Below are positions 1-9,619 of a stretch of 64,000 nt of DNA, in pieces (the first letter of the stretch is position 1; each line of letters opens with the position of its first letter). A program made the translations under genes and the position numbers. This DNA is from Mycobacterium sp. URHD0025 (GTDB lineage: Bacteria; Actinomycetota; Actinomycetes; Mycobacteriales; Mycobacteriaceae): assembly GCF_000426065.1 (NCBI RefSeq), contig NZ_AUEQ01000006.1, forward strand, positions 372,001 through 436,000, given 5' to 3'. A model generated the notes under the pieces. That model ran no database searches, was not told the DNA's origin, and saw nothing but the letters and a program-made list of their open reading frames with translations.

Positions 1-2
1 AC

Positions 3-2642
3 TCGCCGTCGACGAGTTCGGAGGCCTCGTCCCCGACTGCAGCGTCGTCCGGCGAGGCCGGCGCCCCGACGGCGTCCGCGCCCGATGCGTCAGGCAGCGA
101 CGCTTCGACGGTGGCCCCTGGATCAGCCTCGACCAATCCGAAAGCGGGCCCGAAGAATTCGGGCACGACGTCGTCGAGCATCCAGGTCGCGCCGGGCGTG
201 ACGATCAGCAGCAGCGGGGGCGCCCACAGCATCAAGATCGGGTCACGCGACATCAAGCTCGGGCCACCGAAGTTGCCCCACCGTCCGGCGGCGGCCATCC
301 CGGGGTCTGAGGCACAAGTGACTTCACCGGAACCGGCGACTGCAAGCGAGGTGGATGCGGCGGGCGCAACGCCCACAGCGCCGTCGATCTCACTGCCGGA
401 CATCTCACTGCCGGACATCCTGCCCACCGCACCCGTTCCGGCGAAGAACGAATCGAATTCGACCCACCTTCCGTCGGCCAACGTTGCCGAGACCCCCGTG
501 AACACCGCGGCGTCCGCACTGAGCGGCGCAGTCGTGAAGGTGAGCACCGCGCTCGGCGTCGATGGCGCCCGTGAGGCTGTCAAGCAACTCTCGGACGCGG
601 TCACCGAGTCGATCACCACACCCACCGCGCAGGCGTTCAATGCCGATGCGGTCGCCAAGGCGGTGCACACTCCGGTGGCCACCGCGGCGGTGACGCCGGC
701 CAACCCGGCTGCCCAGGTTGCCCAAGTCGGTTCTGGTGTCTTCGGATTCGTGAACGACGTTGTCACCGACATTCTCAACCCGTTCCTGGCGCCTGCCCCG
801 GATTCGCCGGAGCCGCTGACACCGATGGTGTGGGCGGTACTGGCCTGGGTGCGCCGCAACGCGTTCAACCAGGCGCCGACCGTGACCTACAACCCGACCA
901 CCACCGTGCAGGCCGGACAGACCGTCACGGGCAACATCGGCGCCTCCGACGTCGAGGGTGATCAGCTGACGTACACCATCACGCAGCAGCCCGAGCACGG
1001 CACCGTGACGATCGACCAGGCCACAGGCAACTTCACCTACACACCCGACGACATCGACTACGGCTCCATCCAAACCGACTCGTTCACAGTGTCGGTGAGT
1101 GACGGCAAGGTCAACGTGCTGAGCCTGTTCCGTCCCCACACTGCGCAGTCGGAAACTGACGTGTCGGTGCTCAACCCGACTGTCGAACGCGTGATCCTGG
1201 ATCTGCCCGACGGCGTGAAGAATCCGGTCAACCCCCGGTATTCCGAAGACGGACAATCCATCTACTTCGCCGGCACGCCCTCGGCCGGTGGTCGCCAGGA
1301 GATCTATCAGATCAGCGTCGATGGCACCCATGCGGAGTGCCTGACGTGTGGTGTGTCTGTCGACGAAACCGGCAACCTGGGCAAACCCGTTCCGTTCCAG
1401 GATGGTTCGGGGCGCATCGTGGTGGTGGTCGACGTGCCCGGGCAGACGCCCCGCTATTCCGTCTTCGAGGACGGTGTCGACGGCAGGCACCTGGTTCCGA
1501 TCACCACGCCGCCGGGCGGGGGATACGCCATCGACCCGCAACGCGAGATGAGGATCTCGCCGGACGGAACTCACGTGTTGTTCACGCGAATTGTGCTGGG
1601 GCCGAACAACCTTGTCCAAGCTCTTCCGATCGTCGGCACCTTGACCCGTACCGACGACGGATATGTGGTCGAGGATGCGCGGGTGGTCTATCCGACGGGT
1701 GAGGGCAAGCAATGGACTCCCGACGGCAAGGGCGTGGTCATCCTCGGCGGGGCCTACGAGGCCGGAAATGTCGATGACATCGTGGTCGACCTGGAAACCG
1801 GTGACGTGCATCGGGTGACTGCCAACCTCGACTACGACGAGGACATGGACTATTCGCCCAACCAGCAGTGGATCGCCATCGGAAGCACCCGCGGCCTCGA
1901 CGCGCTGACGCCGATGACCAGGATCGTGCGGCCCAACTTCCTGCCGACCTATGTCAGCGCGCCGGTGTACTACCAATACGCGCTTCCGATCAACGTCTCG
2001 AATCAGGAATGGGTGGTCGCGGCCGAGGATGAGCTCAAGCGCGAGAACGGAATCCCGCTGTTCGACACCGGCGACGGGTGGGCCGCCCGGAGCATGCCCA
2101 GCTGGAATCCGGACGGCACCGCGGTCACCTTCTGGGAGTCCAGCGTCGAGGATCCGACGCAATCACGACTGGTCATCGCCAACCTGAAGTACACGACCAG
2201 TGTCGGCCCGGTGGCCGCCGACCGGACCACGCCGAATCCGGACTGGGCGCCCGAACTCGGCAGTTACGTTCCGGCGACCACGCCGTTGCCTGCGGCCGGT
2301 GCCTACACCGGTGCCGGAGGCGGGACCGCGGTGGTCAGCGAGGCACCGGACTCGACGGATCCGACCCGCACGATCCGCACCGTCACCTACACCGACTACG
2401 TCAACGAGGACGGGATGATCCTCAACGGCACGGAATCGGCCGATTACACCGCCAATCAAGGCAACGTGCACTATGTCGCCGACATCACCGTCTCGGGAAC
2501 GCATTCCGGTTATCTGAAGGCGGATGCCACCATCAGCCCGTTCCAGCAGTCGTTGACGGGGTACATCACCTCCGATCTCGACGGCGACGTGCAGAGCATG
2601 CCCGATCTGGACGACGCGGGGGAGGCGCAGCAGAACGCGTAA
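3..2642 (+). CDS. Large exported Ig-like/beta-propeller protein, 5' end outside window
   Basis: The frame is open to the left edge of the window, so the true start lies upstream; the GTG at 111 is only an internal codon in a Ser/Ala/Pro/Thr-rich stretch. Visible protein is about 879 residues. After the low-complexity N-terminal part there is a mycobacterial linker (LTPMVWAVLAWVRR, near 820-850), then an Ig-like/cadherin-type domain (about 875-1170; GDQLTYTITQQPEHGTVTID) of the kind seen in VCBS-repeat proteins. From about 1190 to 2230 come repeated WD40/TolB-like blades (PRYSEDGQSIYFAG, RISPDGTHVLFT, QWTPDGKGVVILG, PSWNPDGTAVTFW), suggesting a beta-propeller. A secreted or surface role is inferred from composition; no enzymatic motif is evident. 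Converges on the sigma-factor gene, separated by a strong hairpin. Confidence 0.8.
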   Translation, partial: SPSTSSEASSPTAASSGEAGAPTASAPDASGSDASTVAPGSASTNPKAGPKNSGTTSSSIQVAPGVTISSSGGAHSIKIGSRDIKLGPPKLPHRPAAAIPGSEAQVTSPEPATASEVDAAGATPTAPSISLPDISLPDILPTAPVPAKNESNSTHLPSANVAETPVNTAASALSGAVVKVSTALGVDGAREAVKQLSDAVTESITTPTAQAFNADAVAKAVHTPVATAAVTPANPAAQVAQVGSGVFGFVNDVVTDILNPFLAPAPDSPEPLTPMVWAVLAWVRRNAFNQAPTVTYNPTTTVQAGQTVTGNIGASDVEGDQLTYTITQQPEHGTVTIDQATGNFTYTPDDIDYGSIQTDSFTVSVSDGKVNVLSLFRPHTAQSETDVSVLNPTVERVILDLPDGVKNPVNPRYSEDGQSIYFAGTPSAGGRQEIYQISVDGTHAECLTCGVSVDETGNLGKPVPFQDGSGRIVVVVDVPGQTPRYSVFEDGVDGRHLVPITTPPGGGYAIDPQREMRISPDGTHVLFTRIVLGPNNLVQALPIVGTLTRTDDGYVVEDARVVYPTGEGKQWTPDGKGVVILGGAYEAGNVDDIVVDLETGDVHRVTANLDYDEDMDYSPNQQWIAIGSTRGLDALTPMTRIVRPNFLPTYVSAPVYYQYALPINVSNQEWVVAAEDELKRENGIPLFDTGDGWAARSMPSWNPDGTAVTFWESSVEDPTQSRLVIANLKYTTSVGPVAADRTTPNPDWAPELGSYVPATTPLPAAGAYTGAGGGTAVVSEAPDSTDPTRTIRTVTYTDYVNEDGMILNGTESADYTANQGNVHYVADITVSGTHSGYLKADATISPFQQSLTGYITSDLDGDVQSMPDLDDAGEAQQNA

Positions 2643-2653
2643 GCCGTGAGAGC

Positions 2654-2696
2654 AGAAGTGCCCCTCCTCTTTCCATGGAAGAGGAGGGGCACTTCT
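2654..2696. terminator. Bidirectional hairpin terminator
   Basis: An 18-bp perfect stem (2654-2671 pairing with 2679-2696) with a 7-base loop lies between the convergent genes ending at 2642 and 2720. No T-run follows, as is common for actinobacterial terminators. The perfect symmetry would serve both strands. Confidence 0.8.
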
Positions 2697-2719
2697 CTTG
2701 TGCTGCCAGGCGATCCGGG

Positions 2720-3589
2720 TCAGTCCGCCAGCGCCACCTCCACGGAAGCCAAGCGCGCCGGATCGCCGATGATGTCGATGACGTGTATGCGTCCGTCGCG
2801 GATGTCAAGCCGCAGGAGGGATTTCAGCTCACCTGCCGGGGCGATGACAATGCCCGCGCGGCCGTCCAGTATCGCAACCTCGCCGCCCTGCGCTACCGCG
2901 GTGAACATCTTCGACTCCTCGATGAACTTTCGGGCGCCGCGCAGTTCGGTGGGAATCTTCTCGCCGACGAGCACGCGGTCGACGCGGCGCAGTACATCGG
3001 GGTCCAGGACTTCCAGGAGCGCCTCGAGATCGCCCTGTTGCGAGGCAGCCAGGAAAGAACGCGCGATGTCGAGGTGCTCGGCTGTGGGCCGGACGGCGAT
3101 AGGCGCAGTGCCACGGATGCGTTCGCGTGCGCGGCTGGCCAGTTTCTTGGCGGCCGTCGGCGTCCGGTCGAGCAGTTCGGCGATGTCGCCGAAGGGTACG
3201 GCGAACGCGTCGTGCAGGACGAATGCCACGCGTTCGGCGGGAGAGAGCCGGTCGAGCACGACGAGCAGCGCCCGGCCCACCGACTCGGCCATGGCGACCT
3301 GCTCATCGGCTGCGGGCGAGACGGCGGCCGGAAGCAGTTCGTCGCCTCCGAGTACCTCGGCGCGCCGCTTCTGAGCCCGCAGTCGGTCGAGGCACTCGTG
3401 TGCGATCACCGTGGTGAACCAGCCCGTCGGATTGTTGACCTGGTCGAGGCCGCGCCCGCTGATCTTGAGCCATGCGGCCTGGACGGCGTCGTCGGCGTCG
3501 TGCACCGAGCCGAGGAGTCGATACGCCACCGCGCGAAGGTGGCGGCGATCCTCTTCGAATCTGGCGGCCAGAACCTGCTGGTCGTTCAT
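2720..3589 (-). CDS. ECF41-type RNA polymerase sigma factor with C-terminal SnoaL-like domain
   Basis: Extracytoplasmic-function sigma factor of about 289 residues. Sigma-2 lies in the N-terminal third (EDRRHLRAVAYRLLGSVHDA), sigma-4 with its helix-turn-helix around residues 110-170 (LSPAERVAFVLHDAFAVPF, then DIAELLDRTPTAAKKLASRA), followed by a roughly 110-residue C-terminal SnoaL/NTF2-like domain that in ECF41 (SigJ-like) factors modulates activity in place of a separate anti-sigma factor. The start at 3589 (MNDQQVLAARFEED) is preferred because AAAGGTG sits 7 bases upstream; a longer in-frame start at 3661 would run almost into the divergent gene. ECF41 factors usually control an adjacent oxidoreductase, decarboxylase or similar gene; here the divergent neighbour is a DoxX-like membrane protein, which is therefore the best candidate target. 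Confidence 0.88.
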   Translation of the reverse strand: MNDQQVLAARFEEDRRHLRAVAYRLLGSVHDADDAVQAAWLKISGRGLDQVNNPTGWFTTVIAHECLDRLRAQKRRAEVLGGDELLPAAVSPAADEQVAMAESVGRALLVVLDRLSPAERVAFVLHDAFAVPFGDIAELLDRTPTAAKKLASRARERIRGTAPIAVRPTAEHLDIARSFLAASQQGDLEALLEVLDPDVLRRVDRVLVGEKIPTELRGARKFIEESKMFTAVAQGGEVAILDGRAGIVIAPAGELKSLLRLDIRDGRIHVIDIIGDPARLASVEVALAD

Positions 3590-3663
3590 GTTCGTCACCT
3601 TTCGCGCGCGGAAAGCGTCAACAAGGTGAACCCCCTCGGGACCGAACTTCGGAGGCGACAACC

Positions 3664-4026
3664 ATGACCCTACAACTCGGCACGATTGCGACCCTGATCG
3701 TCGCGATCACCATCGCGGCCAACGCGGCGATGGCTTTGGGAGACCTGGTCGGGGCCCGCTTCGTGCTGGCCAATTCTGCAGAGGTCGGCGTCCCACGAAC
3801 CTGGGTGCCGGTGCTCGGATTACTCAAAGGAGCCGGCGCTGTCGGACTGCTTGTCGGCGTGGTGGCCTTCCCGCCGCTGGGTGTCGCCGCCGCGATCGGC
3901 CTGACCGCGTTCTTCATCGGCGCGGTCATCACCCACATCCGTGCGCGGGTGTTCTACAACATCGCCTTTCCCGCCACTTTTCTTGTCCTGGCGGTGTTGT
4001 CGCTGGCAGCCTTCGCCGCTGGGTGA
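3664..4026 (+). CDS. DoxX-like small integral membrane protein
   Basis: A 120-residue protein with four predicted membrane segments: around residues 4-24, 42-66, 70-90 and 98-118 (for example TFLVLAVLSLAAFAAG at the end). Family resemblance is to the DoxX-like proteins, whose members act in redox-linked membrane complexes; the exact substrate is unknown. The ATG at 3664 has GGAGG 8 bases upstream, while a longer in-frame start at 3472 would overlap the divergent sigma gene and is rejected. Divergent with the ECF41-type sigma factor across 74 bases, so probably under its control. Ends just before the 4050-4080 terminator. Confidence 0.75.
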   Translation: MTLQLGTIATLIVAITIAANAAMALGDLVGARFVLANSAEVGVPRTWVPVLGLLKGAGAVGLLVGVVAFPPLGVAAAIGLTAFFIGAVITHIRARVFYNIAFPATFLVLAVLSLAAFAAG

Positions 4027-4049
4027 CCCCAACTGATGGGCCCAACTGA

Positions 4050-4080
4050 AAGGCCCCATCCGTCGCGAGGATGGGGCCTT
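4050..4080. terminator. Bidirectional hairpin terminator
   Basis: A 12-bp perfect stem (4050-4061 with 4069-4080) and 7-base loop separates the convergent DoxX-like gene and whiB3. Confidence 0.8.
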
Positions 4081-4113
4081 AGCAGCTCGACGTGTGAAGT
4101 TTGCTGTATTGGG

Positions 4114-4404
4114 TCAGGCGCTACGACGGATGCCCCGCTTGAGCAAGAGCTCGCGCTCCGACTCGCTCAGGCCGCCCCAAATGCCGTACGGCTCACCGAC
4201 GGCCAGTGCATGCGACCGGCACTGGGTGATCACCGGGCAGCTGCGGCACATCTCTTTGGCGCGGACCTCACGCTGAGCCCGGGCGCGTCCGCGTTCACCG
4301 TCGGGGTGGAAGAACATCGACGAATCGACGCCACGGCAAAGTCCTTGCATTTGCCAATCCCAGATATCCGCATTGGGACCGGGAAGCTGCTGCGGCTGCG
4401 GCAT
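4114..4404 (-). CDS. whiB3: WhiB3, redox-sensing iron-sulfur transcription regulator
   Basis: A 96-residue WhiB-family protein closely matching mycobacterial WhiB3. Four cluster-binding cysteines are visible at residues 23, 53, 56 and 62 (C...CxxCxxxxxC), followed by the G(I/V)WGG turn at 74-78 and a basic C-terminus for DNA contact. WhiB3 is known to bind a 4Fe-4S cluster, respond to O2, NO and reductive stress, contact the primary sigma factor and steer lipid synthesis. The start MPQPQQLPG at 4404 is chosen by match to the known WhiB3 N-terminus and AGAGAGG upstream; the frame is open to 4545 but that extension looks non-coding. Between the WGG turn and the final GIRR the M. tuberculosis protein has a few more residues (recalled), so the C-terminal loop here looks shortened. 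The 437-base region upstream is unusually long. Confidence 0.93.
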   Translation of the reverse strand: MPQPQQLPGPNADIWDWQMQGLCRGVDSSMFFHPDGERGRARAQREVRAKEMCRSCPVITQCRSHALAVGEPYGIWGGLSESERELLLKRGIRRSA

Positions 4405-4841
4405 ATGGAAAACCCCTCTCTGCTCGCCCATTTCGCCAAAAGTGGGCGGTTTTGAGTCGGTGGAACCGAACTGAGCTCGTGTCGCCGATGACCGCTCGTG
4501 CACACAAACTAGGGGGACTGAATAAAGCGCGTCAATAGGCTGCACATGTGCTAAAGGGCATAAGCGCAGGTCGAGAATTTACATCACGTTCATCGTTGTG
4601 ATGCCTTGGCGGAGACATGCGTGTTAGAGGGCCGGCGACGGTCGTCGTGTTTCCCCTGTTCGGGCAGGCAGGAGCGTTGTCCGCAATTCCGGGCGGCCGA
4701 TAGTTGGTTGACATGCCATTAACATTCAAGCCATCAATTGTTAACTATTGACCGGGGAGCAAAGTGAATTTCCACCTATCCGCCGGCCCCGGGTTGCCCG
4801 GGGACGGGCAATGTCCTCGGGATTGATAGCGTCGCGAACCG
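4405..4841. promoter_or_regulatory. Long divergent regulatory region between whiB3 and the Rv3415c-like gene
   Basis: 437 bases without a convincing gene. The stretch 4712-4750 is AT-rich with TTAAC and GTTAA arms at about 4722 and 4741, a plausible regulator or nucleoid-protein site. A TAGCGT hexamer about 9 bases before the ATG at 4842 could be a -10 element for a leaderless transcript. No single promoter can be fixed by eye. Confidence 0.4.
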
Positions 4842-5639
4842 ATGAATGCAATCGCAGCGGCCGCTCCGGCCCTGGCTGACACCGCCTTCGGGCCCGACCC
4901 CGGCCGGTGGCCCTTGCCGAGTGCAACCACCCCGCACGAGAGCTGGCTGCGGGCCGTCGCCGCCGGCGGGCAGGGACGTTACGCCGCTGCCCTCACCGAG
5001 CTGGCCGCGATCTTGCGATGCCAGGACTCCGGCTCGTTGGTGTCGTTGGCGCACAGTACGCGGGCCTCGTTCCTTCGCCAGCTGGGTGGGCACGTACGGG
5101 CGCGCGGCGCCGACGGTCAGGCGTGGGCTCACCGCGGCGACGACGACGAGGCCGCCGCCGACGCGCTCGTCGGCCTCGCCGCCGATGCCCTCGGACTCGG
5201 CCGGTTCGGCCTATCCGCCCGGCTGCTCGACCGCGCGCGCGAGATCGACACGCCCGACGACTCACGTCGGCGGATCCGGCTGTCGTGGGTGAGCGCCGAA
5301 CTGGCGATGGTGCAGGGTGACGGGGCCACGGCGGTAGACCATGCCCGTCGCGGTGTCGCGGCTGCCGCCGGTCACCGTTCGGCACGCCACGCGGTCAAAT
5401 CCGACGTCGTGCTGGCCGCGGCGCTGTGTAGCGCCGGCGCGGTTGACGAAGCGCGGGAGATCGCCGACGCGGCACTGCAGGCCACCGAGAAATTCGGGCT
5501 GATCCCGCTGCGCTGGGCCTTGGCCTGCGTGCTGGCCGACATCGGCAGTGCCGTGCACGACGCCGCGCAAATCGGTCGGATTCGTGACCTCAGCGCCGAT
5601 ACAGTGCGTCGCAGAGGTGGCGTGTGGGCCGGCGCCTAG
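4842..5639 (+). CDS. Conserved mycobacterial protein, Rv3415c-like, possible TPR-type helical repeats
   Basis: 265 residues, Ala-rich and apparently all-helical. Short repeated helix pairs (GRYAALTELAAILRCQD, DDEAAADALVGLAADALGLG, GRFGLSARLLDRAREIDTP, GAVDEAREIADAALQATEKF) resemble tetratricopeptide units. The position between whiB3 and sigD is the same as that of Rv3415c in M. tuberculosis, so it is very probably that orthologue; its function is unknown. No signal peptide or membrane segment. Transcribed toward sigD with a 101-base gap, so co-expression with sigD is possible but not shown. Confidence 0.8.
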   Translation: MNAIAAAAPALADTAFGPDPGRWPLPSATTPHESWLRAVAAGGQGRYAAALTELAAILRCQDSGSLVSLAHSTRASFLRQLGGHVRARGADGQAWAHRGDDDEAAADALVGLAADALGLGRFGLSARLLDRAREIDTPDDSRRRIRLSWVSAELAMVQGDGATAVDHARRGVAAAAGHRSARHAVKSDVVLAAALCSAGAVDEAREIADAALQATEKFGLIPLRWALACVLADIGSAVHDAAQIGRIRDLSADTVRRRGGVWAGA

Positions 5640-5740
5640 AACCGGCACTGATCACGGTTAGCCCACCCTGATCGTTATTGTTTAGCTGAGCCAATCGCCG
5701 CGAGTGTCGGTGCAACGTAACGCTGGAGAGATCGCCCACG

Positions 5741-6319
5741 ATGACAAGTTCGGGAGACCGTCTCGACTTTGTCGTTGCTGAGGCAGTGGCAGGTGATCGG
5801 AACGCGCTCTCGGAAGTGCTGGAGATCATTCGGCCGATTGTCGTTCGGTATGTCCGGGCGAGGGTGGGGGCGACCGAGCGCAGTGGTCTCTCAGCTGATG
5901 ACGTTGCGCAGGAGGTTTGCTTGGCCGCCATAACGGCGCTGCCGCGCTACAAAGATCAGGGACGCCCGTTCCTGGCCTTTGTCTACGGCATCGCTGCGCA
6001 CAAGGTTGCTGACGCGCATCGCGCGGCGGCCAGGAATCGTGCCGAGCCCACCGATGTGGTGCCCGAGCGGTTCTCCCTTGACGCGGGGCCCGAGCAGTCC
6101 GCACTCGACACCGAATCGTCTGAACGAATGGCCCGGCTGCTGTCCGTGCTGCCCGAAAAGCAGCGCGAGATCCTGATCCTGCGCGTCGTGGTCGGCATGA
6201 GTGCCGAGGAGACCGCCGAGGCTGTGGGCAGTACGGCCGGTGCGGTGCGGGTGGCTCAGCACCGTGCGCTGGCCCGGCTCAAAACCGAAATCATGGCGAC
6301 GGGACGTGACCATGCCTGA
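5741..6319 (+). CDS. sigD: ECF sigma factor SigD
   Basis: 192-residue ECF sigma factor. Sigma-2 spans about residues 10-95 (DDVAQEVCLAAITALPRY is the core-binding/-10 recognition part) and sigma-4 about 125-185 (LPEKQREILILRVVVGMSAE, then the recognition helix GSTAGAVRVAQHRALARLK). The neighbouring genes identify it as SigD, which in M. tuberculosis supports part of the stringent-response and stationary-phase programme and is held by the anti-sigma factor RsdA. ATG at 5741 has GGAGAG about 9 bases upstream. A GTAACGCT motif at 5717-5724 resembles reported SigD -35 elements but lies too near the start for normal spacing. Overlaps rsdA by 8 bases. Confidence 0.92.
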   Translation: MTSSGDRLDFVVAEAVAGDRNALSEVLEIIRPIVVRYVRARVGATERSGLSADDVAQEVCLAAITALPRYKDQGRPFLAFVYGIAAHKVADAHRAAARNRAEPTDVVPERFSLDAGPEQSALDTESSERMARLLSVLPEKQREILILRVVVGMSAEETAEAVGSTAGAVRVAQHRALARLKTEIMATGRDHA

Positions 6320-7496
6320 CTTCGGCCGCTGGACCTCGAACGGTGGTGATCCGTCTCTCAACGAGATCAACCGGTCCGAGAAATTCATCGAGGCGTTGTC
6401 GCTCGAGCGGCAGGTCTATGCCACCGACCACGAAGAGGCCGAGCTGGCTGTCCTGCTGGCCGGGTGGCGCGACGATGCCCGCCAGACTCCGATGCCGGGC
6501 ATCGCGACGCCCCGTGAGGCAGCGGCGGCGCTGGACAAGGCCACTTCGCGGGGACGCGTGCGCATGCCGATGGCGCTGGTGGGGTCTATGGCCGCCGCGT
6601 TGCTGTGCCTCGGCGGGTTCGGTGCGGCGGTGTACGGATCGGGCCCGGGCGATGCCCTGTACGGCGTGCGCGGACTGGTCTTCGGATCGGCACCGGTGAC
6701 CCGCGACGTGGGCGTCGAGCTGGCATCCAGCGAGCTCAAGCAGGTTCAGCAGCTGATCGACGACGGGCAGTGGGAGCAGGCGCAGCAGAAGCTGCAGACT
6801 CTCAGCACCACCGTGGCCACGGTCGACGACCAGCAGCGCAAGCAGGAACTCGTCGACCAGTGGCAGCAGCTGTCGGTGAAGGTGGAGAACCGCGACCCGA
6901 ACGCGACCGTGCCCCCTGATGCGCCACCGGTGGTTCTGCCCGAGGTGACGGTGACGACGCCGTCGACCTCGCCGGCCGAGAGCCCGGCGGGAGAGACCCC
7001 GACGTCGACCCCGACCACCGGGCCGTCGACCTCGCCGACGGAGACCACGCCCGGGTCGGAAACGTCCAACCCGTCGGCCACATCCGGGCCGTCGTCGCCG
7101 TCCGAAACTTCTCCGCCGACGACTTCCCAGCCGGCGACCCAGCCGTCCGCGACGTCGTCGCCTGCGACCAGCGCCGAGCCGACGACGAGCGCGCCGGCCC
7201 CGGCCACAGCGTCGTCGTCGCCGGCATCACTGCCCTCGGCGACACACACCTCGACCGCACCCGCCACCTCGGCCGCTCCGGCGGCCGAGCCGCCCGTCAC
7301 CACCACGACGGTGGCTCCTGCGGTGGAGCCCACATCGGTGCCATCGGCACCGCCGGCCCGCACCACGGCAGCACCTGCCGAGACAGGCAGTGGCGCAGGT
7401 CACGAGAGCCCGTCGGGCGGGCGTAATGGTGAGGGGCCGGCGTTGCCGACGGTCGAGCTGCCCCTGTTACCGGGGCTGGGTGGCGGTCAGCGGTAG
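6312..7496 (+). CDS. rsdA: RsdA, membrane anti-sigma-D factor
   Basis: 394-residue single-pass membrane protein starting inside the sigD stop region (8-base overlap), a classic sigma/anti-sigma arrangement. The N-terminal 80 residues form the cytoplasmic sigma-binding part, a transmembrane helix lies at about 86-108 (MALVGSMAAALLCLGGF), then a short amphipathic extracytoplasmic region with glutamine-rich helices (KQVQQLIDDGQWEQAQQKLQ) and a Thr/Ser/Pro-rich tail of almost 200 residues to the stop. RsdA of M. tuberculosis (Rv3413c, about 300 residues as recalled) has the same plan; this version is longer because of the low-complexity tail. In the known system RsdA releases SigD after regulated proteolysis. 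Convergent with, and overlapping by 10 bases, the next gene. Confidence 0.88.
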   Translation: MPDFGRWTSNGGDPSLNEINRSEKFIEALSLERQVYATDHEEAELAVLLAGWRDDARQTPMPGIATPREAAAALDKATSRGRVRMPMALVGSMAAALLCLGGFGAAVYGSGPGDALYGVRGLVFGSAPVTRDVGVELASSELKQVQQLIDDGQWEQAQQKLQTLSTTVATVDDQQRKQELVDQWQQLSVKVENRDPNATVPPDAPPVVLPEVTVTTPSTSPAESPAGETPTSTPTTGPSTSPTETTPGSETSNPSATSGPSSPSETSPPTTSQPATQPSATSSPATSAEPTTSAPAPATASSSPASLPSATHTSTAPATSAAPAAEPPVTTTTVAPAVEPTSVPSAPPARTTAAPAETGSGAGHESPSGGRNGEGPALPTVELPLLPGLGGGQR

Positions 7497-7891
7497 CCGT
7501 CGGTATCCGAAGTGGCCTCGTTGAGAGAAGCGTCGGCGTAACCGCGGCAGTAATCCCACGTCACGTAAGCGTCGGGTTCGGGGTCGTAAGCCGGCTCATG
7601 CGGGCGGACGGTGCCGTCGACGAGCAGTTGCAGCAGGTTGGCCCGGAGCATGTCCCAGTCGTGGTAGTGGTCCTGCTGGCATTCGTCACAGCACACGACG
7701 AGGCCACGAATTCCCTTGTGCGCCAACAACGCTTCGTACACCGCGAGATCGGCTAGATCAGCCTCGACAGCCGTCCGTTCCTGGGGGTCCAGAGGCTGGC
7801 CCGGCTCGATCGCGTCCAGCGCAGCCGACGGATCGCACGGATCGTCGGCAAAAGGATCCGGCGGCAAACCAGGGGGGAGGTGGTCACGCAC
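7487..7891 (-). CDS. DUF5319-type conserved protein (Rv3412-like)
   Basis: 134-residue acidic protein, near-identical in plan to Rv3412 of M. tuberculosis, which sits at the same place between rsdA and guaB2. It carries a Cys/His cluster (VVCCDECQQDHYHDWDML) that could bind a metal, and a conserved PAYDPEPDAYVTWDYCRGYAD stretch. Function unknown. GTG at 7891 (VRDHLPPGLPPD) is chosen by match to the known orthologue; an ATG 30 bases upstream at 7921 is the alternative and neither has a strong ribosome binding site. Its 3' end overlaps rsdA by 10 bases. Divergent from guaB2. Confidence 0.82.
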   Translation of the reverse strand: MRDHLPPGLPPDPFADDPCDPSAALDAIEPGQPLDPQERTAVEADLADLAVYEALLAHKGIRGLVVCCDECQQDHYHDWDMLRANLLQLLVDGTVRPHEPAYDPEPDAYVTWDYCRGYADASLNEATSDTDGYR

Positions 7892-7961
7892 GAGTCCCAC
7901 ACTACGCAGCCGTACTCCCATCGCGCCAGCCGTCCGGATGCGCACCGGGATGTGCGCCTGA

Positions 7962-9590
<1,629 letters not shown>

Positions 9591-9619
9591 ATCGGTGGGG
9601 CAGGAGACTAAGAGCAGTC

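Noticed and set aside
405..2162. 585-codon open frame on the minus strand
   Set aside because: Antisense to the exported repeat protein; Arg/Gly/His-rich composition typical of a high-GC shadow, no domain.
4532..4729. 65-codon minus-strand frame upstream of whiB3
   Set aside because: No motif, no ribosome binding site, falls in a regulatory gap and has unconvincing composition.
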